Assembly (NCBI GenBank): GCA_964389685.1
Contig: CAYMFM010000006.1
Coordinates: 37,545-101,544 of the forward strand
Length of the DNA stretch: 64,000 nt
Origin: G020353115 sp964389685
GTDB taxonomy: Bacteria > Bacteroidota > Bacteroidia > Bacteroidales > VadinHA17
Direction: 5' to 3'
Shown: in pieces, positions 1 through 9,066 of the stretch
Layout: each line of letters opens with the position of its first letter
How positions within the stretch are numbered: the first letter of the stretch is position 1
Translations under genes and position numbers: made by a program
Notes under the pieces: generated by a model
The model's input: the letters and a program-made list of their open reading frames with translations, nothing else
What the model was told of the DNA's origin: nothing
Databases searched by the model: none

Positions 1-2
1 GA

Positions 3-293
3 ACCTTGCCCATTGTACTTGGTGTTCCAAACTCAAAATGGATTGTTGTTGGCTTGCATATCATCACCGTTGCAGCACTGGTATTTGTCTATTTCAAGTA
101 CCTGAGAGATAATATCACTTTGATCTATATGAGTATAACCTTGCTTTTACCTTACATCCTGTTGACATACCGGATAGTAAAAGCAGATAAAAAATCAGAT
201 TATCATTTTGCCAGCAACCTGTCGAAGTTTATCATGTTAGCCGGAATTTTCTATTCATTGGTTGTTTATTATATCATTTCCTTTAGGTTTTAG
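3..293 (+). CDS. UbiA-like prenyltransferase, C-terminal end (partial)
   Basis: The gene enters from the left edge; the reading frame is open from base 3 and ends with TAG at 291-293. The remaining ~97 residues begin TLPIVLG, which resembles the R-T-L-P-x-x-x-G stretch of UbiA-family membrane prenyltransferases, followed by three to four hydrophobic helices (about residues 14-30, 38-57, 74-95). The next gene, maf, begins one base after the stop, so the two are probably co-transcribed. An integral inner-membrane location is clear. The UbiA assignment rests on a short C-terminal fragment and on remembered gene order in Bacteroidota, where such a gene often precedes maf. The substrate cannot be told. 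Confidence 0.55.
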   Translation, partial: TLPIVLGVPNSKWIVVGLHIITVAALVFVYFKYLRDNITLIYMSITLLLPYILLTYRIVKADKKSDYHFASNLSKFIMLAGIFYSLVVYYIISFRF

Positions 294-884
294 GTGTTGT
301 CAATTCTGGAGAATATCAAAGGTAAGAAGGTGATTCTCGCCTCAAAATCACCGCGTCGTCATTTCCTGTTGGGAGAACTTGGAATTGATTTTGAGATCGT
401 GGAGAATCATGATGTGGAAGAGGAATATCCCCCGGACATGAAACCCGAAGAGATACCGGTATACCTGGCACGAAAAAAAGCAGCAGAATTCTCCGGAACC
501 CTCAGTCAGGATACCATTCTGATCACTGCCGATACAATTGTATGGTGCGACGGGAGTGTCCTTAACAAACCCACGGATAGAGAAGATGCCTGCCGGATCC
601 TGAAGAAATTATCGGGGAACAAGCATACTGTGGTTACAGGTGTCTGCATCCTGTCGCTGAACAAAGAGGTGTCCTTTTATGCAACGACGGATGTCTATTT
701 TGCCAGCCTCACTGAAGAGGAGATAGATCACTATCTTCAGGAGTATAAACCGTATGACAAAGCCGGTGCCTATGGTATCCAGGAATGGATCGGCTATATT
801 GGCATTGAAAAAATCGATGGTTCATATTTTAACGTGATGGGACTTCCCATCCAGAAACTATATCGGGAACTGAAAAATTTTTAA
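294..884 (+). CDS. maf: Maf family nucleotide pyrophosphatase
   Basis: This is a 196-residue protein of normal Maf length. The N-terminal motif ILASKSPRRHFLLGELG (about residues 14-30) is the Maf signature S-x-S-P-R-R. Other family motifs are ARKKA, ITADTIV (catalytic Asp) and DKAGAYGIQEW near the C-terminus. Maf proteins of the YhdE type hydrolyse dTTP, UTP and modified nucleotides to monophosphates in the cytoplasm, acting as house-cleaning enzymes. The start is GTG at 294, directly after the stop of the upstream membrane protein gene. That implies translational coupling. No nearby ATG would preserve the N-terminal motif. Confidence 0.93.
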   Translation: MLSILENIKGKKVILASKSPRRHFLLGELGIDFEIVENHDVEEEYPPDMKPEEIPVYLARKKAAEFSGTLSQDTILITADTIVWCDGSVLNKPTDREDACRILKKLSGNKHTVVTGVCILSLNKEVSFYATTDVYFASLTEEEIDHYLQEYKPYDKAGAYGIQEWIGYIGIEKIDGSYFNVMGLPIQKLYRELKNF

Positions 885-902
885 TCCTTAAATGTTCGTA
901 TT

Positions 903-3068
903 ATGATAAAAAGAATAATCACCGGTTTATTGACCCTGGTAATCATTACTCATTTCGTTGCCAGGGCAGACGAGGGAATGTGGATCCCACTTCTTCTCGA
1001 AAAATACAATATCAGCATCATGCAGGAGAACGGGTTTAAGCTGACTGCTGAAGATATTTACAGCATCAATCAGGCATGCATGAAAGATGCCGTGGTCAAT
1101 TTTGGGGGATGTACAGCCGAATTGATCTCGGGTGAGGGGTTGATCATTACCAATCACCATTGCGGAGAAGGCCGCATCCGGGCACACTCGACTGTTGAGA
1201 ACGATTACCTGAAAAATGGTTTCTGGGCAATGAGCAGGGATGAGGAATTACCGAATCCCGGTTTACGGGTTTCTATCCTGATCCGGATGGAAGATGTTAC
1301 GGATGAGATCCTGAATGTCCTGGATGATGGGATGGATGAGAAAACAAGGCAGAAGGCGATTCGAAATACAAGCAGCGAACTGGTTGCAGAGGCAACCCGC
1401 GATACGCACTATACAGCAAACATCAGGCCCTTTTACCAGGGGAACCAGTATTTCCTGTTTGTGAATGAGGTATTCTACGACGTGCGACTGGTGGGTGCCC
1501 CTCCGGCAACTATTGGCAGTTTTGGCGGCGATACTGATAACTGGATGTGGCCAAGACATACCGGTGACTTTTCACTGTTCAGGATCTATGCCGGAAAAGA
1601 TAACATGCCAGCACCCTATTCCGCTGAAAATGTACCCTATAAACCGAAAAAATTCTTTCCCATCTCGCTGAAAGGAGTCCAGGAAGATGACTTTACCATG
1701 GTCTTCGGCTACCCCGGCAGCACCTTCGAATACAAGCCTTCATTTCACCTTGAAATGTTGTCCCGGTACATCAATCCGGAATTTATCAAGGTCAGGGGTA
1801 AAAAGATTGAGATCATTGATGCTGCAATGAACCAAAGCCCTAAAATCCGGATACAGTATACTTCAAAAGCTTCCGGGATCAGTAATTCCTGGAAACGATG
1901 GATAGGAGAGAATAAGGGGCTGGAAAATCTCGATGCCATTGCAAAGAAAAAGAAGTTCGAAAAGGCATTCCAGGAATGGGCTGATGCGGATGAGGCGAGA
2001 AAAAGAGCATATGGAGATATCCTGAGCCAGTATGAAAAAATATACGAGCATTTAACCGATTATACCTTTCTGGATAATTATTACAATGAAACATTTTTCC
2101 GGAGAGGGATTGAAGTCGTTTCGTTTGCAGGTCAGTTTGTGTCGCTTGCAGATCTTGTTGATTCGGATGCCTCTGAAGAGGAAATCGGGAATGCAGTAGA
2201 AAGACTTACATCACAGACAGAACGGTTCTTTAACGATTATGATAAACCGACCGATCAAAAACTGTTCGTGGCATTGCTTACTCTCTTTAGCGAAAACGTA
2301 ACTCCGGAATATCAACCGGAAAGCGTTAAACAGACTAACCAGAAGTTTTCCGGTGATTTTAACGGATATGCCGATTGGTTCTTTAAGAAAACATTCTTCG
2401 CTGATCAGCAACAGGTGCTTGACTTCCTGGCTGCCTTTACGGCAAAAAAGGCAAAAAAGATCCTGAAAGATCCTGCCTGCCAGTTGTTTATGGAAGCAAG
2501 CATGATACATGTTTTACAGATCCTGCCCGAATACAATAAGTTGAATGAGGATCTTCGTAAACTGGACAGGGTCTACATGAAGGCACAGATGGAATTCCAG
2601 CCGGAAAAGGTGTTTTATCCCGATGCCAACAGTACCGTGCGGGTAACCTACGGGAAGGTAAAAGGATACTACCCGAGAGATGCAGAATATTTTCTTCCCT
2701 ACACTACCCTGGAAGGGATCATAGAGAAAGATAATCCTGAAATTTACGATTATGATGTGCCGGATAAACTGAAGGAACTCTATCGTGTCCGCGACTACGG
2801 GAGGTATGGGGAAAACAATCAAATGCATGTCTGTTTTATTGCTACCAATCATACGACAGGGGGTAACTCGGGAAGCCCGGTTATAAATGCGGAAGGACAC
2901 CTGATAGGAGTGAATTTTGACCGTGCATGGGAAGGGGTGATGAGTGATCTGATGTACAATCCTGAGAAATGCAGAAACATCTCCCTGGATATCCGGTTCG
3001 CCCTGTTTATCATCGATAAGTTTGCAGGTGCCGGATACCTGCTGGAAGAGATGGAACTGGTGGAGTAA
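903..3068 (+). CDS. S46 dipeptidyl-peptidase, DPP11-type
   Basis: This 721-residue secreted serine peptidase has a signal peptide ending about residue 22 (VARA, then DEGMW). The chymotrypsin-like triad is visible: His in TNHHCG (H85/H86), an Asp in GGDTDNWMWPRHTGDFS, and Ser656 in TGGNSGSPV. In the S46 family the residue 18 positions after the serine sets S1 preference: Gly in DPP7 and Arg in DPP11. Here it is Arg674 in VNFDRAWEG, so Asp/Glu-directed removal of N-terminal dipeptides is expected. The enzyme is periplasmic or outer-membrane-associated and feeds on peptides in asaccharolytic Bacteroidota. It stands alone, 18 bases after maf. Specificity is inferred from one residue. Confidence 0.92.
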   Translation: MIKRIITGLLTLVIITHFVARADEGMWIPLLLEKYNISIMQENGFKLTAEDIYSINQACMKDAVVNFGGCTAELISGEGLIITNHHCGEGRIRAHSTVENDYLKNGFWAMSRDEELPNPGLRVSILIRMEDVTDEILNVLDDGMDEKTRQKAIRNTSSELVAEATRDTHYTANIRPFYQGNQYFLFVNEVFYDVRLVGAPPATIGSFGGDTDNWMWPRHTGDFSLFRIYAGKDNMPAPYSAENVPYKPKKFFPISLKGVQEDDFTMVFGYPGSTFEYKPSFHLEMLSRYINPEFIKVRGKKIEIIDAAMNQSPKIRIQYTSKASGISNSWKRWIGENKGLENLDAIAKKKKFEKAFQEWADADEARKRAYGDILSQYEKIYEHLTDYTFLDNYYNETFFRRGIEVVSFAGQFVSLADLVDSDASEEEIGNAVERLTSQTERFFNDYDKPTDQKLFVALLTLFSENVTPEYQPESVKQTNQKFSGDFNGYADWFFKKTFFADQQQVLDFLAAFTAKKAKKILKDPACQLFMEASMIHVLQILPEYNKLNEDLRKLDRVYMKAQMEFQPEKVFYPDANSTVRVTYGKVKGYYPRDAEYFLPYTTLEGIIEKDNPEIYDYDVPDKLKELYRVRDYGRYGENNQMHVCFIATNHTTGGNSGSPVINAEGHLIGVNFDRAWEGVMSDLMYNPEKCRNISLDIRFALFIIDKFAGAGYLLEEMELVE

Positions 3069-3974
3069 GTGAGACACATTATTCAAGAAGCGAAGCTGAA
3101 TTGAATGATGCATGTCGAACTTATCCTGACATCAACCTATTGGTGGATCGTCAGGATCTCAAGCAAAAAGATACCCGCCTGCCGCCTGCCTGGACGGCAG
3201 TCAGGGACGGGCAGGAAAGTAATGCCATAGTCCCGCCTGCCGTCGGGCAGGCATCCTCCCGTAGGTGGCAAAAGATTCGCAAAGAGCTGTTTTATAATGG
3301 TTTATACTTTGCGAGCTTAGCTTTTTCCTTTGCGTTCTTTGCGTGAAAAGCAGTTTTGACACAGCCCCTGAGGGGTGTGTTATATGAAATAGGAAATAGT
3401 TTGGATAATAATAGTGCATTTTAAAATGACCATATCCTTGGAATCGATTGGATAATACAGAGTTATTCGAAATCATCTGGGAAAAAACTTTATCCGATCT
3501 ACGCCACAAAATCATGAAATCATTGAATATTTACGACAGAGTGTTTGTAAATATGGGGGGAGATCACCTTAAAACTCAGAAAGAGGAACTAAACACTGAG
3601 TTTAACCGGAATTTTATGTTTTGATTTACAATGGGCAAAGCCCCGAAGCTCCGAAGGAAGTCCTACGGGAGGATCTCTTTGGGAGACTCCGGAGAATTAC
3701 AAATGAAAGTATTTCAGGAAATAATTTATCTTTGCCCGGAAACAAATGCCGTAAAGGGAAGGATAAAGGATAAAGGACAAGATAAGAGTCCATAGTCTCC
3801 ATTAACAAGCAAGAACAGATAACAACGTCCCGAAGGGACTGGCAGGTAACAGGTAACCATTTTAATGGCTGTATTCTTGATTTAAAATAAATGACGTCCC
3901 ATATTGACTAAAAAAAACGAAAACCTCCGCCTTCGTTACAGCCTTCACCAAGGTTTCGGCAGTCGAAGAAAACT
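3069..3974 (+). repeat. 906-bp gene-free region with palindromic repeats
   Basis: No credible gene. The stretch carries GC-rich palindromic units of the type CCTGCCGxxGGCAGG (about 3177-3252), a TTTGCG-rich stretch (about 3305-3345) and a TCCGAAGGAAGTCCTACGGA-type palindrome around 3650. Short open frames here are made of repeat sequence and resemble no protein I know. A TATCTTTG box near 3729 matches the Bacteroidetes -7 consensus, but no gene starts just downstream. Confidence 0.5.
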
Positions 3975-5099
3975 ATGGCGGACAATGGAAAACTAATTGT
4001 GAAACAATTTACACACATAGGCGTTGTTAAAAACCGGTTTAATGAGCCGGCAGAACCTGCTGTGATAAAAACGGAGGAGAGTATGATAGAGGTTTCCAGT
4101 GAGTTCTCTGAAGGATTGTTCAGGATTGAGGACTCGAAATACCTCGATATCCTTTTCCTGTTCGACCGTTCAAAAGGTTTCAACCTGAAGAGCCCGGTCT
4201 TCTCGGGTGAAGTAAAAGGAGTATTCGCCTCCAGGAGCCCTCACCGGCCGTCTCCTGTAGGCCTTTCAACGGTTAAACTACTCAGCCGGTCAGATAATGA
4301 GCTGGTGGTATCGGGTCTGGATGCTTTGAATGGGTCCCCGGTAATTGATATTAAGCCCTCTGATAGAACCTTTTCCGATGAGGAACTGGAAGTAATCCGG
4401 TATAACAACATGAAAGCAAATCCAAGAAAGGAGATCGGACAATACATCCAGGCAGGACAATTGGACAGGCTTTTGATCATGGCGGCACAACTGCATGGGC
4501 ATTATTGTCCGGGGCTGGCTCTGGGTGTCATCGCCGGTGCACACGGTATGCAGGAATTGGATCCGCATTCTGACGGACTGGAAGAGCTGTTAGCCATCGT
4601 TGAAACCAATAACTGTTTTTCGGATGGTATTCAGTTTGTTACAGGCTGTAGTTTTGGGAATAATGCTTTGATTTTCAAAGATACCGGCAAAGTAGCCTGT
4701 TCCCTGGTGGATCGAAACGGGGAAGGAATACGGTTTGTGATGAAGCAGGAAGCACAGGAATACATGCATGCTGTTTATCCTGAATTTTCACCTGCATTCG
4801 ATAAGGTTGTCGATGATCACGATCGTAGCGTTGAAACCGTTACAGAGTTCAAAACCGGGGGACTTAAAAAAGCGTTTGCCGTTCTTGATCTGGATTTTGA
4901 TCATTTGTTTATACGTCAGACACTGAAAGATAGTGCTGTCCCTGGTTATGCTCCTTCGCATGAAAGCCTGGTTTGTTCAAACTGCAATGAGAGCATCATG
5001 GCTTCCCGGAGCGTTGAAAAGGAGGGAAAGATATATTGCCTTGAATGTGCCGGGGAAAACGTTAACCGGCTCACCGGTGCTGGGATTATTACTGAATGA
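3975..5099 (+). CDS. TrmO (TsaA) - FmdE - zinc finger fusion protein
   Basis: Three domains are visible in 374 residues. Residues ~9-140 are TsaA/TrmO-like: FTHIGVVKNRF, SPHRPSPVGLSTVKLL and LDALNGSPVIDIKP are the family motifs. TrmO methylates t6A37 of tRNA using SAM. Residues ~160-300 are FmdE-like: AAQLHGHYCPGLALG, ETNNCFSDGIQFVTGCSFGNN. FmdE domains are named from formylmethanofuran dehydrogenase operons and have uncertain function. Residues ~335-365 form a four-Cys zinc finger (CSNCNESIM...CLEC). The gene is followed 28 bases later by a Ni-transporter-like gene, suggesting a metal or hydrogenase context. The combined function is unknown; each domain call is firm. Confidence 0.85.
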   Translation: MADNGKLIVKQFTHIGVVKNRFNEPAEPAVIKTEESMIEVSSEFSEGLFRIEDSKYLDILFLFDRSKGFNLKSPVFSGEVKGVFASRSPHRPSPVGLSTVKLLSRSDNELVVSGLDALNGSPVIDIKPSDRTFSDEELEVIRYNNMKANPRKEIGQYIQAGQLDRLLIMAAQLHGHYCPGLALGVIAGAHGMQELDPHSDGLEELLAIVETNNCFSDGIQFVTGCSFGNNALIFKDTGKVACSLVDRNGEGIRFVMKQEAQEYMHAVYPEFSPAFDKVVDDHDRSVETVTEFKTGGLKKAFAVLDLDFDHLFIRQTLKDSAVPGYAPSHESLVCSNCNESIMASRSVEKEGKIYCLECAGENVNRLTGAGIITE

Positions 5100-5104
5100 T
5101 TTTT

Positions 5105-5112
5105 TATCTTTG
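5105..5112 (+). promoter_or_regulatory. Candidate Bacteroidetes -7 box
   Basis: TATCTTTG matches the TAnnTTTG -7 consensus and lies 16 bases before the ATG of the Ni transporter gene. I do not see a convincing TTTG -33 element 19-21 bases upstream, so this is a weak call. The transporter may instead be read through from the fusion gene before it. Confidence 0.3.
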
Positions 5113-5127
5113 TCAAATTAACTTGTT

Positions 5128-5841
5128 ATGCTTTCAACTGAAATTCAAATACTGCTCGTAACTGCAGCATCCATAGGGTTTTTTCATACCCTGCTGGGGC
5201 CGGATCACTATCTGCCGTTTATTGTCATGGCCAGAGCCAGACAATGGTCTATGGTTAAAACAACATGGGTTACTATAGCCTGCGGAGTGGGGCATGTCGG
5301 TAGTTCAATCCTTCTTGGTTTGATAGGAATTGCATTTGGGATCGGCATCAACAGGTTAACGGGCATCGAATCGGTCCGGGGCAGCATAGCCGGGTGGTTA
5401 TTTATTGCTTTCGGGCTGGTCTATTTTATCTGGGGACTCCGCAGAGCTTACCGCAACAAACCGCATAAGCACATTCATGTTCACGAAAATGGAACCTACC
5501 ATGCCCACGAGCATGTACATCAGGAAAACCATGTACATGTTCACGATAATCATAAAAAGAACCTTACCCCCTGGGTATTGTTTGTCATTTTCATCCTTGG
5601 CCCCTGTGAGCCGCTAATCCCAATACTGATGTATCCAGCAGCACAAAACAGCATGTCAGACCTGGTTTTGATCAGCATCGTTTTCGGATTGGTAACGATA
5701 CTCACTATGTTATCCATTGTGCTGGTCAGCACGTTTGGAATCAGCTTTCTGCCCCTCGGCAAGCTCGAGCGGTTTACACATGCCATCGCCGGCGCCATTA
5801 TCCTGTTGAGCGGAATCGGGATCCAGTTTTTGGGGTTGTAA
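5128..5841 (+). CDS. NicO/UreH-type nickel transporter with His-rich loop
   Basis: This is a 237-residue polytopic membrane protein with about six hydrophobic helices. A cytoplasmic or periplasmic loop (about residues 110-150) carries 12 histidines in an alternating H-x-H pattern. The motif HTLLGPDHYLPF in helix 1 and ILGPCEPLIPILMYPA in helix 4 are typical of the NicO/RcnA and UreH/SulP-like permeases. Such proteins move Ni2+ or Co2+ across the inner membrane. Location beside two [NiFe] hydrogenase operons and a full hyp set argues for nickel supply. Direction of transport (uptake or efflux) cannot be read from sequence. No metal riboswitch was seen upstream. Confidence 0.8.
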   Translation: MLSTEIQILLVTAASIGFFHTLLGPDHYLPFIVMARARQWSMVKTTWVTIACGVGHVGSSILLGLIGIAFGIGINRLTGIESVRGSIAGWLFIAFGLVYFIWGLRRAYRNKPHKHIHVHENGTYHAHEHVHQENHVHVHDNHKKNLTPWVLFVIFILGPCEPLIPILMYPAAQNSMSDLVLISIVFGLVTILTMLSIVLVSTFGISFLPLGKLERFTHAIAGAIILLSGIGIQFLGL

Positions 5842-6080
5842 TGAGGTTAATTCGATCTTAAAGGAAACATTCAAGTTGAATCCCTGCGGGGAGCCTAAAA
5901 AGTTCAAGGTACAGAATACAGAGGACAGTATTAAAGAGGTGAGTAATGAGTAAAAAATGGTACTCGGTCCTCGGTGCTGGCTAAAAAAGTGACACCTTAC
6001 CTTCCGGATATCATCACTCATCACTCATCACTCATCATTCATAATTCCCCACTCACCTCTCAATCATCAATCATCACTCA

Positions 6081-7061
6081 TCATTCCATTTCCCCCATCG
6101 TCTTCTTAATGAACTGTATCCGTTCAAAAGCAGCAGCATTTTCTTTCCGAACCATTTTCCCTTGAAAATCGCTCACCGCATCATATCCGAATTTTTTCAT
6201 CCATCGGATCATATCATCAATGATTTTATTGATGTACTCGATGCCGTGTTTATAGAGTGTGCTGGCTACCTGTACTGCATCTGCCCCTACCAGGAGCTGC
6301 TTGATGATCCCTCCGGAATCATGAATTCCGGTGCCGGCAGCCAGGCTACACTTCAGTTCCGGTGATAAGACGCTGATCCAGCGCAATGCTTCGGTTGCCT
6401 CCTGTGGCGAACTGATGATGTTGCTTGATACCAGGCTCATTTTGTTGATGTCGATATCCGGCCGGTAAAATCGGTTAAAGAGAACGAGCGCATCGGCACC
6501 GGCTTCATCCAGGTGATGGGCGATCTTATAAAGGTTGGTAAAACTATTACCCAGTTTCACGGCAACCGGAATAGTACACTTCTTTTTGACATCCTTGATG
6601 ATCTGGATGTACATGTTTTCAATCGTCTGACTGTCGACCTTTTTGTTAAAGGGGTAAATGGCAATGTTCAGTTCCAGCCCATCCGCCCCGGCTTCCGCTA
6701 TCCGGGAAGCAAAGGAGGTCCATTCACTTGCTGAGATACAGTTGATGCTGGCGAATACCGGGATAGTAACGGAGGCCTTCGTCTCTTTGATGAGATTCAG
6801 GTAAGCATCAACACCCTCCTTTTTAGAGAATTTATTCAGGTATTCGATCGCTTCGGGATACCAGAAGTACATATCCTCCTGTTCCATCAGTGCTTTTGGG
6901 TCGTGGATCAATTGCTCTTCGAAAAGAGATTTCAGGATTACGGCTCCGGCACCACTTTCTGCGATTCGTTTTATGCGGTCAACCGATTTTGTAAGTCCTG
7001 AACTGCTAACAATAATGGGATTGCGCAGGGTTAATCCCATATACTCTGTGGTGAGGTTCAT
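6081..7061 (-). CDS. Dihydroorotate dehydrogenase-like FMN protein
   Basis: A 326-residue TIM-barrel protein of the DHOD/PyrD class. The N-terminus MGLTLRNPIIVSSSGLT, the middle ELNIAIYPFNKK and GADAVQVASTLY near the C-terminus are family features. The usual N-G-N/N-x-S-x-P catalytic segment is altered, and no PyrK gene is present. A role in pyrimidine synthesis is therefore doubtful. It is the last gene of the hox operon, 36 bases after the maturation protease, so it may use electrons from the NADH-linked hydrogenase or a related flavin substrate. That link is inference. The family call is firm and the substrate unknown. Confidence 0.8.
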   Translation of the reverse strand: MNLTTEYMGLTLRNPIIVSSSGLTKSVDRIKRIAESGAGAVILKSLFEEQLIHDPKALMEQEDMYFWYPEAIEYLNKFSKKEGVDAYLNLIKETKASVTIPVFASINCISASEWTSFASRIAEAGADGLELNIAIYPFNKKVDSQTIENMYIQIIKDVKKKCTIPVAVKLGNSFTNLYKIAHHLDEAGADALVLFNRFYRPDIDINKMSLVSSNIISSPQEATEALRWISVLSPELKCSLAAGTGIHDSGGIIKQLLVGADAVQVASTLYKHGIEYINKIIDDMIRWMKKFGYDAVSDFQGKMVRKENAAAFERIQFIKKTMGEME

Positions 7062-7097
7062 CGCTCTGTTTTATTTTGTTGAGGTAATGTGTTCAAA

Positions 7098-7619
7098 TCA
7101 ACATTCAACCAATGCTTTGAAAAGGTTGATCCGGCTTTCCGGATAACGGAGTTTTTCACAAAGGAAATCAAAGGCTTTCAGCATGTTCGCGTTTGCTTTG
7201 CCGGAAAGGCCCTCCTTGAACTCCCATTCATAACCCTTTATATGCAGCAGATAGCACTCCGGGTATTTGTCAAAAAGCTGGTTGCACAGGTGCAGGATAA
7301 AGGAAGCGGATACTGCGTGCATGGTAAATTCGATAGATGCTTCCGATGCGTTTACCCTGGTGAGGCAAAAATCGTCGATCGGTTCGTCTGAAGCATCAAC
7401 GAAGATAACGAGATCTTTATCAGCGATGGCTTCGGCATCTTCAATATTCAACTGGTAGTTGGAATCAAAGGTTATCGAGGAGATGTTCTCGTCCAGCACC
7501 CACTGCTCCATTTTCTCCACAAAAGCATTCCCCAGCCCGTCATCCTGGCGCCCCGGGTTACCATAGCCGTATATCAATACTGTAGGAGGTTTCTTCAAAC
7601 TATTTTTGTTTTTTGTCAA
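7098..7619 (-). CDS. Hydrogenase maturation endopeptidase for HoxH
   Basis: This is a HyaD/HycI/HoxW-type aspartic-like protease. It removes the C-terminal tail of the large subunit after nickel insertion. The motif GYGNPGRQDDGLG near the N-terminus, VIFVDASDEP and HAVSASFILHLC provide the Asp, Asp and His nickel-sensing residues of the family. No ATG fits the N-terminus. I chose TTG at 7619, which overlaps the 3' end of hoxH by 20 bases; another TTG at 7598, just after the hoxH stop, is equally possible. The neighbour is its presumed substrate HoxH, which has a 24-residue tail after its last His ligand. Confidence 0.85.
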   Translation of the reverse strand: MTKNKNSLKKPPTVLIYGYGNPGRQDDGLGNAFVEKMEQWVLDENISSITFDSNYQLNIEDAEAIADKDLVIFVDASDEPIDDFCLTRVNASEASIEFTMHAVSASFILHLCNQLFDKYPECYLLHIKGYEWEFKEGLSGKANANMLKAFDFLCEKLRYPESRINLFKALVEC

Positions 7620-9051
7620 GAAGATGATTCTCTGAATCGTACAGTTCGATCTCGAGTGGCATTTTTCCCAGGGCATGTGTTGCGCAGCTTATACAGGGAT
7701 CGTATGCCCGAATCGCGACTTCTACCGCGTTCATCATGGGTTCGGTGATCTCGGTCTGACCGGTCATATATTGCTTGGCTACACTTTCAACTGCCCTGTT
7801 CATTGGTATATTGTTATTGGTTGTGGAAACGATCAGGTTTGCCATTTCGATCAGGTCATCGTCATTGATCCGGTAATGATGAAAAAGCGTTCCCCGCGGG
7901 GCTTCAAGCAAACCGATCCCTTCCCTGGTTTTCGTTCCCTTTACCACGAGATCGTCCCCCTGCAGATCCGGATCGTTCAGCAACTCTTTCATCATCTCGG
8001 CAGCATGCAGTACCTCGATAAGCCTTGCCCAGTGGGTGTACAGTGACATGTTATTGGGTTTCCCTCCGGTATATGCCCTGAACTCTTCGAATTCTTTCTG
8101 AGCCAGTGGGGTCGGGATAAAATCGCATGCATTCAGACGTGCCAGGGGACCGACGCGGTACCACCCATCCTCTTTGCCCAGTTTTTTAATGAATGGGAAT
8201 TTCATGTAAGTCCATGATTTAACCTCTTCACCGATATAGTCAAGATAATCCTGGTAATCCACGTCATGCAGGATCTTCTTCCCGTTATGATCTACTGCCC
8301 TCAGTACCCCGTGGTACAGATCCATTGCTCCATCCTTACGGACAATGCTGAGGTGATTGGATGGAAAGGCAGCAAAGTTGTCAACCAATTCCCGGTTTTT
8401 CTTCAGATAATCTTTTATGAATTCGACCGCACTCAGTGACCAGGTGATCATGTGGTCGGCATTGAACGGATCGTCTCCTTTCAGGAAGAAATCACGTTCT
8501 TCAATACTCAGGTTTTTATTTATTCCACCGGGAATTGCTCCGGTTCCATGGATCTTTTTTCCGGCTGTTGCTCGTATAATTTCCTGTCCGAATTTCCGCA
8601 TCATAACACCCTGGACGGCAAAATCCCTGTGTTCAATAGAAACACCGATGATATTCCTTATCTCCGGACTGGCATCAATACCGAACAGCAGATCGGGAGA
8701 TACAAGATGGAAGAAGTGAAGCACATGGGACTGGAATATTTGTCCGTAGTGCATCAGCCGGCGCATTTTTTCACCGGTTGGTGTCAGCCCGTCACCGGTT
8801 CCTGCACCCACAATGACGTCCATGGCTTTTGCAGCAGCCAGGTGGTGACTCACGGGGCAGATACCACAAAGGCGCTGTACCAGTACCGGTGCTTCCCAGT
8901 AGGGTCTTCCCTGAACAAACCGTTCAAAACCACGGAATTCAACAATGTGTAACCTGCTTTGCACGATATTGTTGTTATCGTCCATATGGATGGTTACCTT
9001 GCCATGACCTTCAACCCGGGTTACGGGTTCTATCGTTATTTTTCTTGCCAT
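7600..9051 (-). CDS. hoxH: [NiFe] hydrogenase large subunit, group 3d (HoxH)
   Basis: This 483-residue catalytic subunit binds the Ni-Fe(CN)2CO site. The L1 motif RLCGICPVSHH gives Cys62 and Cys65, and the L2 motif DPCISCATH gives Cys453 and Cys456. The 24 residues after His459 are the cleavable tail. The L1 sequence and the HoxF/U/Y partners place it in the NAD(P)-linked bidirectional cytoplasmic group 3d. It catalyses reversible H2 oxidation, passing electrons through HoxY and HoxU to HoxF. It sits 15 bases downstream of hoxY, and the specific endopeptidase gene overlaps its end. Start at ATG 9051 gives the normal MARKITIEPVTRVEGHG beginning. Confidence 0.95.
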   Translation of the reverse strand: MARKITIEPVTRVEGHGKVTIHMDDNNNIVQSRLHIVEFRGFERFVQGRPYWEAPVLVQRLCGICPVSHHLAAAKAMDVIVGAGTGDGLTPTGEKMRRLMHYGQIFQSHVLHFFHLVSPDLLFGIDASPEIRNIIGVSIEHRDFAVQGVMMRKFGQEIIRATAGKKIHGTGAIPGGINKNLSIEERDFFLKGDDPFNADHMITWSLSAVEFIKDYLKKNRELVDNFAAFPSNHLSIVRKDGAMDLYHGVLRAVDHNGKKILHDVDYQDYLDYIGEEVKSWTYMKFPFIKKLGKEDGWYRVGPLARLNACDFIPTPLAQKEFEEFRAYTGGKPNNMSLYTHWARLIEVLHAAEMMKELLNDPDLQGDDLVVKGTKTREGIGLLEAPRGTLFHHYRINDDDLIEMANLIVSTTNNNIPMNRAVESVAKQYMTGQTEITEPMMNAVEVAIRAYDPCISCATHALGKMPLEIELYDSENHLLDKKQK

Positions 9052-9066
9052 AATAATGGTCTCCTG

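Noticed and set aside
2514..3113. 199-codon frame antisense to the S46 peptidase
   Set aside because: Fully shadowed by a gene with intact catalytic motifs; no recognisable protein features.
3101..3346. 81-codon frame after the S46 gene
   Set aside because: It crosses palindromic repeats and has no protein-like pattern.
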